A stretch of DNA of 64,000 nucleotides from Uropetala carovei (Eukaryota > Arthropoda > Insecta > Odonata > Petaluridae). The notes beneath the pieces were generated by a model. That model saw nothing but the letters and a program-made list of their open reading frames with translations, was not told the origin of the DNA and did no database searches. Shown here piece by piece: positions 49,178 through 59,511 of this stretch. Location of the stretch: the NCBI GenBank assembly GCA_036926305.1, contig JAXCHB010000210.1:1-64000 (forward strand). The letters run 5' to 3'. Position 1 is the first letter of the stretch, and the number at the start of each line of letters is the position of its first letter. Both the position numbers and the translations under genes were made by a program.

Positions 49178-49348
49178 GGACAGTTCGGCACGACCGGTTC
49201 GGCGACGGAACCATTCGGCGATGGGATTATTCGGCACCGGACAGTTCGGCGCCAGCCGTGCGGAACACGGTTGGCGCCGAACTGTCCGGTGCCGAATAAT
49301 CCCATCGCCGAATGGTTCCGTCGCCGAACCGGTCGTGCCGAACTGTCC
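49178..49348. repeat. 171-bp nearly perfect palindrome with TTCGGC array
   Basis: Two 83-bp arms (49178-49260 and 49266-49348) are reverse complements with one mismatch seen, separated by the 5-nt spacer CGGAA. Each arm contains five TTCGGC words spaced 14-16 bp apart. It is GC-rich in an AT-rich setting. Outside the arms TGTCCTCA (49144-49151) and its inverse TGAGGACA (about 49386-49393) could be outer termini of a foldback-type element. Frames on both strands give almost the same peptide because of the symmetry. Confidence 0.9.
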
Positions 49349-49389
49349 TAAACCCGTAGAAAACACTACTATTTTATCTCAGAATTGAG

Positions 49390-49545
49390 GACATGTTAAA
49401 TAGCAAGGGTGAAAGGATGGAAATTTAACTTATATGCGTGTGTTCATAAGACTAATCACAAATGTGAAGGTAGAGAAGAGGAAAAATTCTGAACTTGACC
49501 AGGAATCGAACCTGGGTCTCCCACTTGCCGGGTCGACCTTAAAAC
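49390..49545 (-). repeat. tRNA-derived SINE, copy B (truncated)
   Basis: Shares GATAATCACAAATGTGAAG-type text, then GAGAAGAGGAAAAATTCTGA and a B box (CCAGGTTCGATTCCTGG on the minus strand) with copies A and C. The tRNA head is cut at about 49545, so the A box is missing. Confidence 0.75.
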
Positions 49546-51829
49546 TGAGAAATTTTGCAATCGCTTATAAAACAAATTACAGTCCATTTACGTTAAAATG
49601 CCTCCCCAACTAATCCAAATCAGTTTTATTTTACACGACAATCCGCAATAAAAAGTTCACGCGGGCCCACGAAATTGCGGGAGACAGCAAAAATTCAAAC
49701 GCGCACCAATCCAGCCAATTATGCAGCCTCATTAACCGAACCAAATCATCTCAATCTAACGGTAATAAAGCGTAAACCGAACTCGAGGTAAAAATAAAAC
49801 CGTCGATCACTTTATTACCAACTCGCAGCATCGATCCCGCAGTAAAACAGAAAATAAAGTTACTTTTTTTTCAAAACACAAGCCCCTTTTTCCTCCTAGC
49901 ACCGGAACGATGTAATGGCAAGTTATAGAGGGGATCAAGTTCTCAGGTATAGGGATCGAACAAGGCGCGGGACCCGAAAAAAGGATGAAGATAGGCGGCG
50001 GAAGAAGAATGAAGGATGAAGGGAAGCGAGATGGTTCAGAGTTATGTGCTCCGGGTTGGTCTGGGACCCATGAGAGCAATCGATAACTATATCTCTTTCA
50101 TAAATTATGAGGACTCGAGATGTTATAGCGGTATCGATGAGACAGAAGCGGGACTGCTGGAGGAGAAAAATGAAATACGGCCCGCTAGAGATGGGCTAAA
50201 TTATTTACCTTCAAAAAAGGAGCGGGAGTCGTATTAAGCTAGACGTGAGAGAGAGAAAGATGAAAAGAATGCTAAATTTATTCGAGAGGTGCATGCCGGG
50301 GAAGTGCGCAGTTTGTCGCAATTTTTTCGTCCGAATTTGAAAAAGATCCGGGCAAGAAAATAGCAATTTTATCTGTTTGAGTTTGATATGGAAATTGTTT
50401 ATAATTTTATTTTTAAAGTTCGAAATTAAAGAAAATATTTTTCTGGAGAAAATGTGAACGGCGATAAAGCATTTGGGAAATTTTATGGAAGAACTCTAAA
50501 TACCGAAGACTTACACATAAAGCTAATAATTACCTCAAAGATGAAAATTAGTTATTGCTCTGCTTATCTTTTACGTGTTTTTACTTTTTGGATACTTGCA
50601 GGAAATTTCTTTTTGCAGCGCATGGGATTCATAAAGGGTTATTTATGTCAATATTTAGAGATAGTATTTTTCCTTGCAGAAAAATGAAAGTGTTTCAAAT
50701 ATATTATGCAAGAACTTATTCTTGCTGAAAAGGTTTTCAAGAATGACTTGAGAACCTCATTGTGACTCACATGCCATGGTAAAGAAGAACTCTAAACTGA
50801 ATTGAAAAAACCTTTCTCCTATAACCAAAAAAGAATGGGAAAACCAGAACTGCATCTCGGATACGAAACAGCCGTTGTCAGTAGTAATTCACCAAGAGTG
50901 GATTCTAAATTTTACTCAAATATTTCAGAAAATTATTTTTTGAGCAAAATCGCCTCTCTGAGTTCTTAAATTTTCCTAAATACAAAATGTAATTGAACTC
51001 TATCATTGTGTTAAGGAGCTGAAATTTTTCATGTAATGTAACCGCAAATATTGAGTGAAATGACCCAACTTTGTCATTTTCGCTCCATACTTTAATTCAA
51101 GTGAACATCGGCGATAGTGTTTGATTGATACGACCCAAATACGCTGTATTTTTCCAGTATTCAATAAAATATCTTAAACAAAAAACTTTAAAATGAATGC
51201 GACGATACGACACAGATATGAAACAAAAATGTTCACAGCCAGATTATACAAACTAACAAAACCTAACAAAGCATTTACACGACAGAGAATGTATTTTTCT
51301 TTGCGCTAAAACAAAAGGAAAAAATTATTTTCCACAGGCGGATATTTTTCGAGTGAAAGAAGAACTTTGCTTTTTTTGTTTCAAGAAAAGCGGCATCCCT
51401 GACTGACTTAATTCGAGTGTCATTCTAAATCCCGAATTTCATCCAATTTATGGCCACAAAATGCGACTAGCATGTGCGCACTAACGGTAAAATCGAATAC
51501 AAAAGGCGCGTTTTCTTTAATTAAACTTGCTTGAGAGGGAAAACAACTCAAAGATTCACATCAGCACAGTTTTTTATTACGACCTACTGATTCCCTGTTA
51601 CCTACGCACAATGGGTATCTAAGCGGTAGTGTAACGGTCCGTTTCAAAAGTTTGGGAAGAAGGGTAACTTCCACAATATAAATTATATGAATCAACAACA
51701 TTTCTTATTAGAAGGTTAACCATTTTACTGACAAAAATCTTTCATTTTCACATCAGTTCAGCGAACATTTATTCGTTCAAGGTATACATACGTATTTCAA
51801 CTTTTCTCGTGTAACTTCAGTATACTGAC
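49546..51829. other. AT-rich DNA, no gene recognised
   Basis: No supported coding region. Short purine-rich patches at 49975-50030 and 50240-50265. Confidence 0.5.
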
Positions 51830-51883
51830 AAGAGTGAATGGATGATAATGTAACTTTTATGCGCGAGTGCATATGTATGATCA

Positions 51884-52040
51884 CAAATGTGAAGTTAGAG
51901 AAGGAGAAAAATTATGAACTTGACCGGGAATCGAACCCGGGTATCCAACTTGTCGGGTAAGCACTTTAACCAAATGGGAGACCCGGGCTCGATTCCCGGT
52001 GAAGTTCAGAATTTTTCTCCTTCTTTAACTTCACATTTAA
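51884..52040. repeat. two tRNA-derived SINE heads in inverted orientation (copy C)
   Basis: The left arm (about 51884-51946) reads AAATGTGAAGTTAGAGAAGG, then a B-box segment GGGAATCGAACCCGGGT. The right arm (about 51976-52040) is its inverse, ending CCTTCTTTAACTTCACATTT. Between them lie 30 bases of one A-box region (CACTTTAACCAAATGGGAGA). The result is a ~60-bp inverted repeat that can fold back. Confidence 0.8.
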
Positions 52041-52482
52041 GTACCCTGCATTGCCTAAAAATGCTTACAAATATGCATATTAAAGAAGTTGTTGCACTGG
52101 ATAATAACGCTTGAAGAAAAGGTTTCTGGAAGAGGCAAATGTTTGCCCAGCAACGTCGTCTCTGAGCTCTCAGGAGAATAAAAAATATGTACTGCATATC
52201 TATTTAACCAGAAATGCCGTAGAACGTCGACATAAGCGAGTCACGCCCCCTAACACGACTACAACTTCCTCTCCCTTATTTGTTCGCAATACTCCATCTC
52301 TCCGAATTCCCCTTGCCATTCAAGCGGATTTCTTCATTCCTTAAAAAGACCGAATTTAGCGTCCGGGCGAGAAACGCTACGCGAGTAAATCGCTAATGAG
52401 CCAAACCTTAAATCTTGTTCGACGAAAATTTGAATGCCAAAAGTGGATTCTTTGAAAGGGAGGCAGAGTGGGCGATACACAC

Positions 52483-52507
52483 ACACACACATATACATAC
52501 ACACACA
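52483..52507. repeat. (CA)n with TA interruptions
   Basis: An ACACAC run broken by ATATACATAC, abutting the left end of the Tigger element. Confidence 0.9.
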
Positions 52508-52855
52508 GGAAATCCCCGAGTTACTTAAGACTTTTGTTCGGAACTCGGAACACAATTTCCCATAAACAATAGCATAATTGGTGGTTAGGTCCCAACTCAG
52601 ACAACTAAAGCCTATTTAACCCATAATTAAGTCTTTGTGATGAATAATATTAGAAAAAACTTTTGTAATAGCATTAATAAAACAAAACATGAAAACAATA
52701 AAATTGAATAGAAAATAGTTTTTTTCATTTAACTGGAATGCTGGTGCCGAGTAGCTTATTGGAAGTGGTGTTTCTTGATGAGAAAAAGCTTTAAATAGAC
52801 GAAGCCGAGGAAGTAAAAGGAAACTTTTCTGGAGATGGAGAAGACTCATGGGAAC

Positions 52856-54407
52856 TTATAAGTGTTGTAGAACTTGATGGACAGCTGCTGCTTTCTTGTT
52901 CGCACGATATATTTCCTTGTAACATGTAAGGGCACTTGAGACAGCTCTGGATACTGAGGCAAATCTTGAGCAATCTGGGTCTTGCTCCTTAAGCAGTGTC
53001 AAGCCGCCTTTAATCATCCTAAAGGCCTCAGCCGTTTGTTTCGATATGAATTTTTTGAGGGGAGATGTCTCAGCCACAACTTCTGCCGTCTCCTTTTCGG
53101 ATATTTTTTGTGCCTCCAGTGTCATCAGGTCATCATTTGAGAGATCCTCAGCATGTGAGTGCAACAACTGCTCCACATTTTCCATCTCCAGTTTAAGATC
53201 GAGTTGCTTTCCCATGTCAATTATATTTTCAGTGACTTTTTTCAAAGTCCCTCAAACCCTTCAAAATCATCAACATACTGAGGGCAAAGTTGTTTCCAAG
53301 CCCCTTTCATGTTGGTCTGTGTGACTTCATTCCAATACTCCCCAATATTCTTTACTGTGCTGTAAATGTTGTAACCCCTCTAGAAATCTTTTAGAGTAAA
53401 ATTCTTTTCTTATTCTGTAACCCTAATTGCCTGGGAAAAGGTTCGACGGGCATAGTAAGCCTTGAATGACCTTATAACTCCTTGGTCCATGGGTTGCAGC
53501 AAGGAGGTTGTGTTAGGAGGCAAAACACTACCTTGATGCCAGGATAAAAATCATCTAAGAAAACTGGGTGTCCAGGTGCGTTATCTAACATAAGCAAAAT
53601 TTTGAACGGAAGACCATTTTTGGCACAATAAAGTCGAACTTCAGGCACAAAATATTGTACCAGTCTTTGAAAATTGTCAGTTATCCAAGCCTTGGGACGA
53701 CATTTCCAAAGAAAGGGCAGGGAAGCTTTCGGAACACCATTCAATGCTCTAGGATTCTCAGAGTTGTACACCAGGAGTGGCTTCAGTTTATAATCTCCGG
53801 AAATTCCCGCCAAGCAAAAGAGTTAATAGGTCTTTCGCAGCTTCAAACCCGGGCATAGTTTTCTCTTCCTTGGAGATGTAGGTTCTCTCAGGCATCTTTT
53901 TCCAAAAAGGCCTGTCTCGTCGACATTAAACACTTGATGCGTACTGTATTTCCACTCCTTAACTATAGCAGGAAATGTCTCGCGAAAATCAATGGCTGCT
54001 TATTCCTCAGCACTAGCAGCTTCCCTACTCATCTTAATGTTGTGTTTAAACTTTCCACGACTTGCCGCAAATGGTTTAACAACAGAAGCACTTTCACATA
54101 ATTTCTTGTTTAAGGTTTCATACAGACTAAGAGCCATCTCTTGAATTAACATAAGGCTAATAGGCACATTACGCTGATTTTGCTCTTCAAACCATAAAAT
54201 CAACAATTTCTCCATGTCAACAATAACACAATTTATTTTCCTTGTTATTATGGTTGACTGCATGGGTGTAGACCCCTTCACATGTTTCAAAATTCTTGAT
54301 TTATCTTTGATTATCGTTCCGATCGTCGAACGATTAAAACCAAGCGAGTGGTGAATCTGTGAGGGAGTTTCCCCTTTCTCAGAACGTTTCATCACATCGA
54401 CTTTCAC
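52856..54407 (-). pseudogene. TIGD1-like (Tigger, CENP-B/DDE superfamily) transposase
   Basis: Read on the minus strand in pieces. An N-terminal pipsqueak-type HTH (KVDVMKRSEKGETPSQIHHS) leads to a CENP-B DNA-binding half with TIGTIIKDKSRIL and MEKLLILWFEEQNQRNVPIS. The first catalytic Asp is in QVFNVDETGLFWKKMPERTY, and after a frameshift come GDYKLKPLLVYNSENPRALN and the second Asp in LMLDNAPGHP. After a further shift LLQPMDQGVIRSFKAYY carries the third Asp. The tail has IYSTVKNIGEYWNEVTQTNM and a C-terminal domain to 52856. All three acidic residues survive but are spread over several frames, with in-frame stops, so it is a fossil. The likely first codons (MANKQKSVANNT) lie beyond a Helitron at 55328-55289. 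Confidence 0.88.
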
Positions 54408-54432
54408 TTCAAGGCTTTCCTTTTATTTAATA

Positions 54433-55288
54433 CTAGGGGGAAAGCCCCCTGCTCGCTGCTGCTCTCCAACCGCTCCCCTCCCCTTTGCTCGCTGTTTCCT
54501 CGTCCCTACGATGTATCTATTGGATTTAGATTAGTTTAACGGGAATATGTTTTCAATATGAGTTTAATGAATATATTTTATAAGGGATGTATGTTTGGTT
54601 TTTAATAACAAATTAAGAAAATTAGTTAAATAACTTTATAAAAAATAAATTTAGAGCGCTGACATTCCCGGAGATTAAAAATGGCTGTGGTATAGAGTGT
54701 TAAAAAGAGAGAGAGATAACCTGAAATAGGATTTTAGTAATATAGATAAAAAATATATAAATAACATGAATACTGCGATCGATTTATTTGCATTAAATTC
54801 ATATCTTCGGTCATTTAGAGCTAGTTTTAATGGTATTTTCTATCTTTAAGCCTTTATTTAATCTTATTATTGAAATGTTAAAAAATTTACCAAAACTCGA
54901 GTATAAATTCAAAATATGAGCGAATTAGAATGAGATTGAGTATTTAACGGTAAGAATAAGAATCCTCATTCATTTTAGCGGGTTTTAGCGCAAATTTCAT
55001 GTAGATAACTTAATATTAAGATATTTTAAAGAGTAAAAGAATGAAAGCCTTGAAACTAAAAAGGTGATTTTTACATGTTATCTTATGGGAAACGACATTC
55101 ATCCTCTGGAGTCGAACCCGTGGTCTTTTTCGAAGTTTTTTTTAGTTATAACGTAAAGATTCATCAACACTGAAATCCTGAGAGATTTCAGGCTCCTAAG
55201 TTTATTTCTAATCGAGTTATTCACAAAATTAGAGCGTTACGCATGACCATGATGATGATGACCATTACGATTTTATAATATAGAGAGA
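54433..55288 (-). mobile_element. Helitron inserted in the Tigger transposase 5' coding region
   Basis: Minus-strand 3' end: GGGGG-CTTT-CCCCC hairpin running directly into CTAG (54433-54436), followed by T. The 5' end is near 55288 with TCTCTCTATATTATAAAATC. It contains GGTTCGACTCCAGAGG and CCCATAAGATAACATGTA, words shared with the other Helitrons of the window. Bases on either side belong to the Tigger transposase, which shows it arrived later. No Rep/helicase coding. Confidence 0.75.
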
Positions 55289-56133
55289 CAAGTGTATTAT
55301 TAGCAACACTCTTCTGCTTGTTAGCCATGATAAGAATATTTTAAATCACAATTTAAATCAATGTACAATTCTCTCGCTCGGAATGTAAGGAACTCAGTAA
55401 GTGTACACGATCACCGTGTCTCAGAACATACCACGCACGGACGATAGACGCTACTGGATGGGTACTGATGTATCTCAGTTTAAGTTTCTATGTGAATAGT
55501 AAAGGTTCAGAAAGCTGCCAGATGAGGGCGTAGGAGAATCCCTCACACTTAGGAAGCAAATGAAGAGGGTTTTGGTTGTGCTGAGTAAGGTTGGGATTAA
55601 AATGGGGCGAGGACGATGTTTTCGTCAATGAAATGAAGGAGCCATCAACGTAGGTACAGAGAATCCTGTCCTAAACCCTACTCCATGAAGTCATCATAAT
55701 GCAAGGCAACAAGAACTAAAGAGTGCAGAGTGTTGTCATAGAAAACACCGGCCCTAAGAATGTCATGTGACGTGCAGAAAATGGTCAACAGTGAATATGC
55801 GAGGTAAAATTCACAACGCTCACGTCCATGTTTCGGGATTTATCTAATAATTTAGTTCAACTTGCTTCTTTGGTTTATCTACGAAAATATAGTATCCGAT
55901 GCCTTATTAATTATTGTATATAATAAACAAAACAAACAAAAAATACCTTTTGTTTATCATAACTACCATGATTACACAACAAGTTATGTACAAGGAAATC
56001 ACAAAAGAAACCCACATTTTTTATTTAAATTTTAAAATATTCGGCGAAAATATCCTCAGTAGGGCATTTAAATTTTGCAATTCCTTCGTTCGTAAGTTCG
56101 TAAATCGGACGTTCGTAACTCGGAGACTTCCTG

Positions 56134-56188
56134 TATGTATGTGTGTGTGTGTGCGCACGCGCGTACGTGCTTACGTGTGTACACACAC

Positions 56189-56223
<35 letters not shown>

Positions 56224-56224
56224 C
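56134..56224. repeat. compound microsatellite (TATG)n(TG)n...(TA)n(GA)n
   Basis: Starts at the right border of the Tigger element. A GT-rich run and GCGCACGCGCG at about 56151-56163 are followed by CACACACA, a TA run from about 56189 and a GA run ending at 56222. Confidence 0.93.
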
Positions 56225-56690
56225 GGAAGGTATGGAGCGAAACGGGATATTTCCATACACGATTTTGGACCCACTCTTCCTCCTAATCACACCCTTTCTC
56301 CCTATCTCTCATTCTCTCCCTACCATCTCTCCCATCCATCTTTATCTCCCTCCCTCACCCCGCTCTCTCTCTATTTCCCTCTCATCTCTCTCTCCATCTT
56401 TCTTTCTCTTCCTCTCTCCATCCATCTTCTCGGTTCTTCCCACTTTCCCTTTATCTCACTCACTTTTTTGCCCTCTCTCCATCTTAATTCTCTCCCTTTC
56501 TCTCTTTCCTCTCTCTTTTCCTCCTCACACTGTCTCTCTCCCCTTCTCTCATTCTTTCTCCCTCATCATTTTACCAATTTCCTCCTTTCCTCTTTCCTGC
56601 TCTCTTTCCTTCTGTTCCTCTATCCCGCCCACTCCTCTCTCTCTCTCACTCACTCCCTCTCACTCCCGCGGCAAAAACAAATAAAGCTAC
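56225..56690. other. pyrimidine-rich non-coding tract
   Basis: CTCTCTCC-, TTTCCCTC- and CATCTCTC-type words throughout. It yields long Ser/Leu/Phe/Pro open frames in two phases (up to 193 codons) that are not credible genes. Confidence 0.75.
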
Positions 56691-57847
56691 CGCGCGGAGA
56701 TCCGCTACATTTGTAAGCTCGAAAACTGGGCACGAAAAATCGATACCCCAGACTCGACCAGCTACGCGAGTTATCGCACGTCCCATGTAACAGAAGGGAC
56801 ACGGAGAGAGTGAGAGGAGGGAAGGGCGGTAATGAGGCGTGTGAATGGGATGAATAGCGAGAGAGAGAAAGAAATATGTCGGAAGGGGTTGAGGAGAGAG
56901 AGAGAAGCCGTGATGATGATGAACTGCTGCTAACCGCATTCTCTCCCTGTAGTCCCCTCTCTTTTCCTTCCTTTTCTTTTAGGTCCTTAATAATAAGCCA
57001 CGAGCTGCACGCGAGGCCAACAATCGAATATTAATCGCGCGAGCCCACTTTCTCCCCCTTCCATCTCCTTCCTCTGTTTCGAATGAGAGATACTAAAGGG
57101 AGGAAGAGAGAGAGAGTTTTAAAGCGTTAGCGGTGGCGGTTTAATGGCGTTAACGAGCAACCCGCTGGCAGGAAGGATGAGAGGAGGGAGGGAGGGAGGC
57201 GGATTGAGACCGAAAGCGGCGGAAACCCCTCTCTCTCTCAACGGGGACGTAAATGCTCACGCCGAATTCGATATAAGTTTTAAACTACCATCCCACGCTC
57301 CGGCGACCAAAATGGAGACGATTCCTGGGAGTGGGAGGATGGCGAAAATAGGGATGAGAGGGGGGAAATATGGTGTCGTAATTTGGTACGTTTCGTGGAC
57401 CTTTCCTAACTCCATCCCCTACCCTCCCCCCCTCTCCCTGTTCATTCCCTTTCCTCTCAAGGGCGATTGGAGGGATGTGGAGAAAAGGATTTGATAGGCG
57501 GGAAATCCCAGGCTTGAATAATTTATTTTGGCCTAAATCATACGAATGGCTGTCTAACTACAAGCAGTCGCATCGTAAGTCGAGGCACATTTTCCCATGA
57601 GAGCAATGTTAAAAATTTGGGTTACGCTCCTGTTCCAACGGCCAGTTAATATGTTTTTAGAAAACGACCCGCAATATTGTATTCAGGCAAATATAAACAT
57701 AAATATAACTTATTAAAGACTAGACAATTTTTTTATTCTAATAGGGATGCAATAATGACATAAAAAATCATCGAAAAGTAGAAAGACAAAATTACAGAAG
57801 GAATAAAGTACGTACTAATAAAAATTGGAGGTTATAATGTTGCCGTT
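56691..57847. other. non-coding DNA, no gene recognised
   Basis: Purine-rich from 56790 to 56910 and 57085 to 57230. The 57550-57600 segment has a CGTAAGTCGAGG word shared with the Tigger-derived sequence that follows. Confidence 0.5.
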
Positions 57848-58021
57848 TTAGGTGACTGTCATCACCGACGTACGAAGGATATCCAAGGCCCGAACGAGGT
57901 AGGCAGGCGTCTCACCTTTTTCAAAGCGTTTAATCACGTCAATAATCGTTTCCATTGTTATGGTTCTACGTTTATTAGAACCATAAACTTCTCTAGCACT
58001 TGCATTTCTATTATCAGACAT
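57848..58021 (-). pseudogene. second TIGD1-like transposase fragment (N-terminus)
   Basis: From an ATG at 58021: MSDNRNASAREVY, then KRRTITMETIIDVIKRFEKG and ETPAYLVRALDILRTSVMTV, which is the start of a Tigger/TIGD1 transposase through its first HTH. After that the frame ends. To the right (58022-58137) a Tigger-type end follows, whose minus strand begins CAGAGTGGCGGTCCTCGACT. The rest of the transposase is absent, so this is an internally deleted, non-autonomous relative of a different subfamily than the one at 52506. Confidence 0.75.
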
Positions 58022-58137
58022 TTTTAAGGCCACAAAAAGTTTTTAAAAACAATGCAAAGAATATCAGTTTTCAACAACCAGGCTATAGTGTCGTAACATA
58101 GACTAAATGACTCGTAAGTCGAGGACCGCCACTCTGA

Positions 58138-58980
58138 AAATAACTTTTCGTATTTCGTTTTCCAGGGATTCAACGTTTTAGCTATGGAAATCGGATTTGC
58201 CCCACGTGCTTAAAAATCGTTTCACCGATGCTACTTCCAACATTGGTTTGACGCCGAACAGACGGGTATGCATGGTCATGGAGAGGACTTCATCTAACAG
58301 AGGACTGAGAATCAGCCCTTCTCAATCCAGTGCTTGATGAACGCCTCCCCAATACTACTCCGAAAATCTGTTAAACTCTTCTCTCTTCACTCTTGATGGA
58401 TCCGACGAAATCCATGTTCAATCACCCCTTGGCTCTTGGAGTCTCTTCTTAATTGTCGATGCGTCCTCGGTTATAAGAACCCTTCATGAAACGTTTAGTT
58501 TTAAGTAACTGTTTTTAGATTGGAAAGATCGCGTGCGTAATTTCTGCGGTGACAAAGTGTGAATATATTAAAAATTTAAAAGATACTAATATGCGTATTG
58601 AAGTAAGGTCAACACGTACAAACGAGCTTGTAGATATACATACGAAGTTTAAGGTGTAAAATAATCACGCCATTTTCCTTCTACACATGTAGTCATTTCT
58701 ATGCCGTGGGACTTGAATCATGGACAACATCGTTTTAACATCATTAGAATTTATTTACCTCGCACATACGAGGATTATGAACCGTTTGCCACAAACGCAT
58801 TCGCAAAAGTAATTTAATTTGCTAATAGTAAATATGAACAGAACATAAAATCGCGCCTTTCATACGTCACACTGATATCCAATTGAAAAAATCGGTACAA
58901 CATACCTTGTACAAACTTTCTCATATGCTAATGCGTCGTTTAGTTATCTTTAGAAAATGAAAATCGTTTCCCAAGAAGAA
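58138..58980. other. non-coding DNA, no gene recognised
   Basis: No supported feature. Confidence 0.5.
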
Positions 58981-59268
58981 ACTAGCCTTATATTCATTCA
59001 TCGAGAAAAATGAAATATGTAATATTATTGCAGACGTATACTCAAGTAAGTGTACGAAATTTTATCAAAATCGTTCTAGCCGTTTTTGAGAAAATGAAAT
59101 TATTGTTAAAGTTACCTAGAATAAACTAGCCTTATATTCATTTTTTGAGAAATATGAACTATTTTGTATTATTGAAGACGTAAACACAAGTAACAGTACG
59201 GAATTTGATCAAAATCGTTAAAGCCGTTTTTGAGAAAATCCAATTGTAGTTAAAAAAGCGTAGAATAA
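58981..59268. repeat. 144-bp direct tandem duplication (two units)
   Basis: Both units start ACTAGCCTTATATTCATT (58981 and 59125) and share ATTATTG-AGACGTA, CAAAATCGTT and GCCGTTTTTGAGAAAAT. The second unit ends near TAGAATAAACTTCC. Several substitutions between them indicate some age. Confidence 0.9.
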
Positions 59269-59511
59269 ACTTCCTTTAATTATTGAGTAATGTCAACCAT
59301 TTCTTCATAGACTCTGCTCAGTATGATTTCATTCATTTTCGCTCTAGCGTTTAGGCTCCAGTGCCAGTAACAGACAGACTGAAAGGCGGCATTGCGAAAA
59401 CCACTTTTTCGAATTCAGCGACACCTAAAACGTATATTGCCGAAAAAATCTCGAGGTCGAATTTTTTCGCGATAACAACACTTTCTCAATATACTCCGTA
59501 TATGAGAAAGT
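59269..59511 (-). mobile_element. hairpin-ended repeat family, inverted copy
   Basis: On the minus strand it starts with the family hairpin ACTTTCTCATATACGGAGTA, completed by TATTGAGAAAGT (59511-59480). It is followed by ATTCGACCTCGAGATTTTTT and a GTCTGTCTGTTACTGG segment: the same order as 7898 and 19380. The tandem duplication at 58981 is probably its interior. Confidence 0.7.

Larger units (their letters stand above)
52506..56133 (-). mobile_element. Tigger/pogo-type DNA transposon with nested Helitron
   Basis: The left end is CAGGAAATCCCCGAGTTACT and the right end, on the minus strand, is CAGGAAGTCTCCGAGTTACG. Both CAGG ends have subterminal TTCGGAACTCGGA or CGTAAGTTCG words. The minus strand carries a broken TIGD1-like transposase. 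A TA lies outside the right end; outside the left end is microsatellite sequence. The length of 3.6 kb is above the usual 2.4-2.8 kb because a Helitron of about 0.86 kb sits inside it. Confidence 0.85.

Noticed and set aside
49143..49388. Protein-coding gene across the palindrome (frames on both strands with FGTGQFGA-like peptides)
   Set aside because: The two strands encode almost the same peptide because the DNA is self-complementary; no family match and no support for splicing or expression.
51910..52012. Pair of tRNA genes in opposite orientation
   Set aside because: Only the T-arm half is kept on each side and one A-box region is shared; the flanks match SINE copies at 49003 and 49390.
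56135..56716. Long open frame (193 codons) with many Ser, Leu and Pro
   Set aside because: It lies in a microsatellite and pyrimidine-rich tract, is open in two phases at once, and has no domain; open frames are expected from CT-rich DNA.
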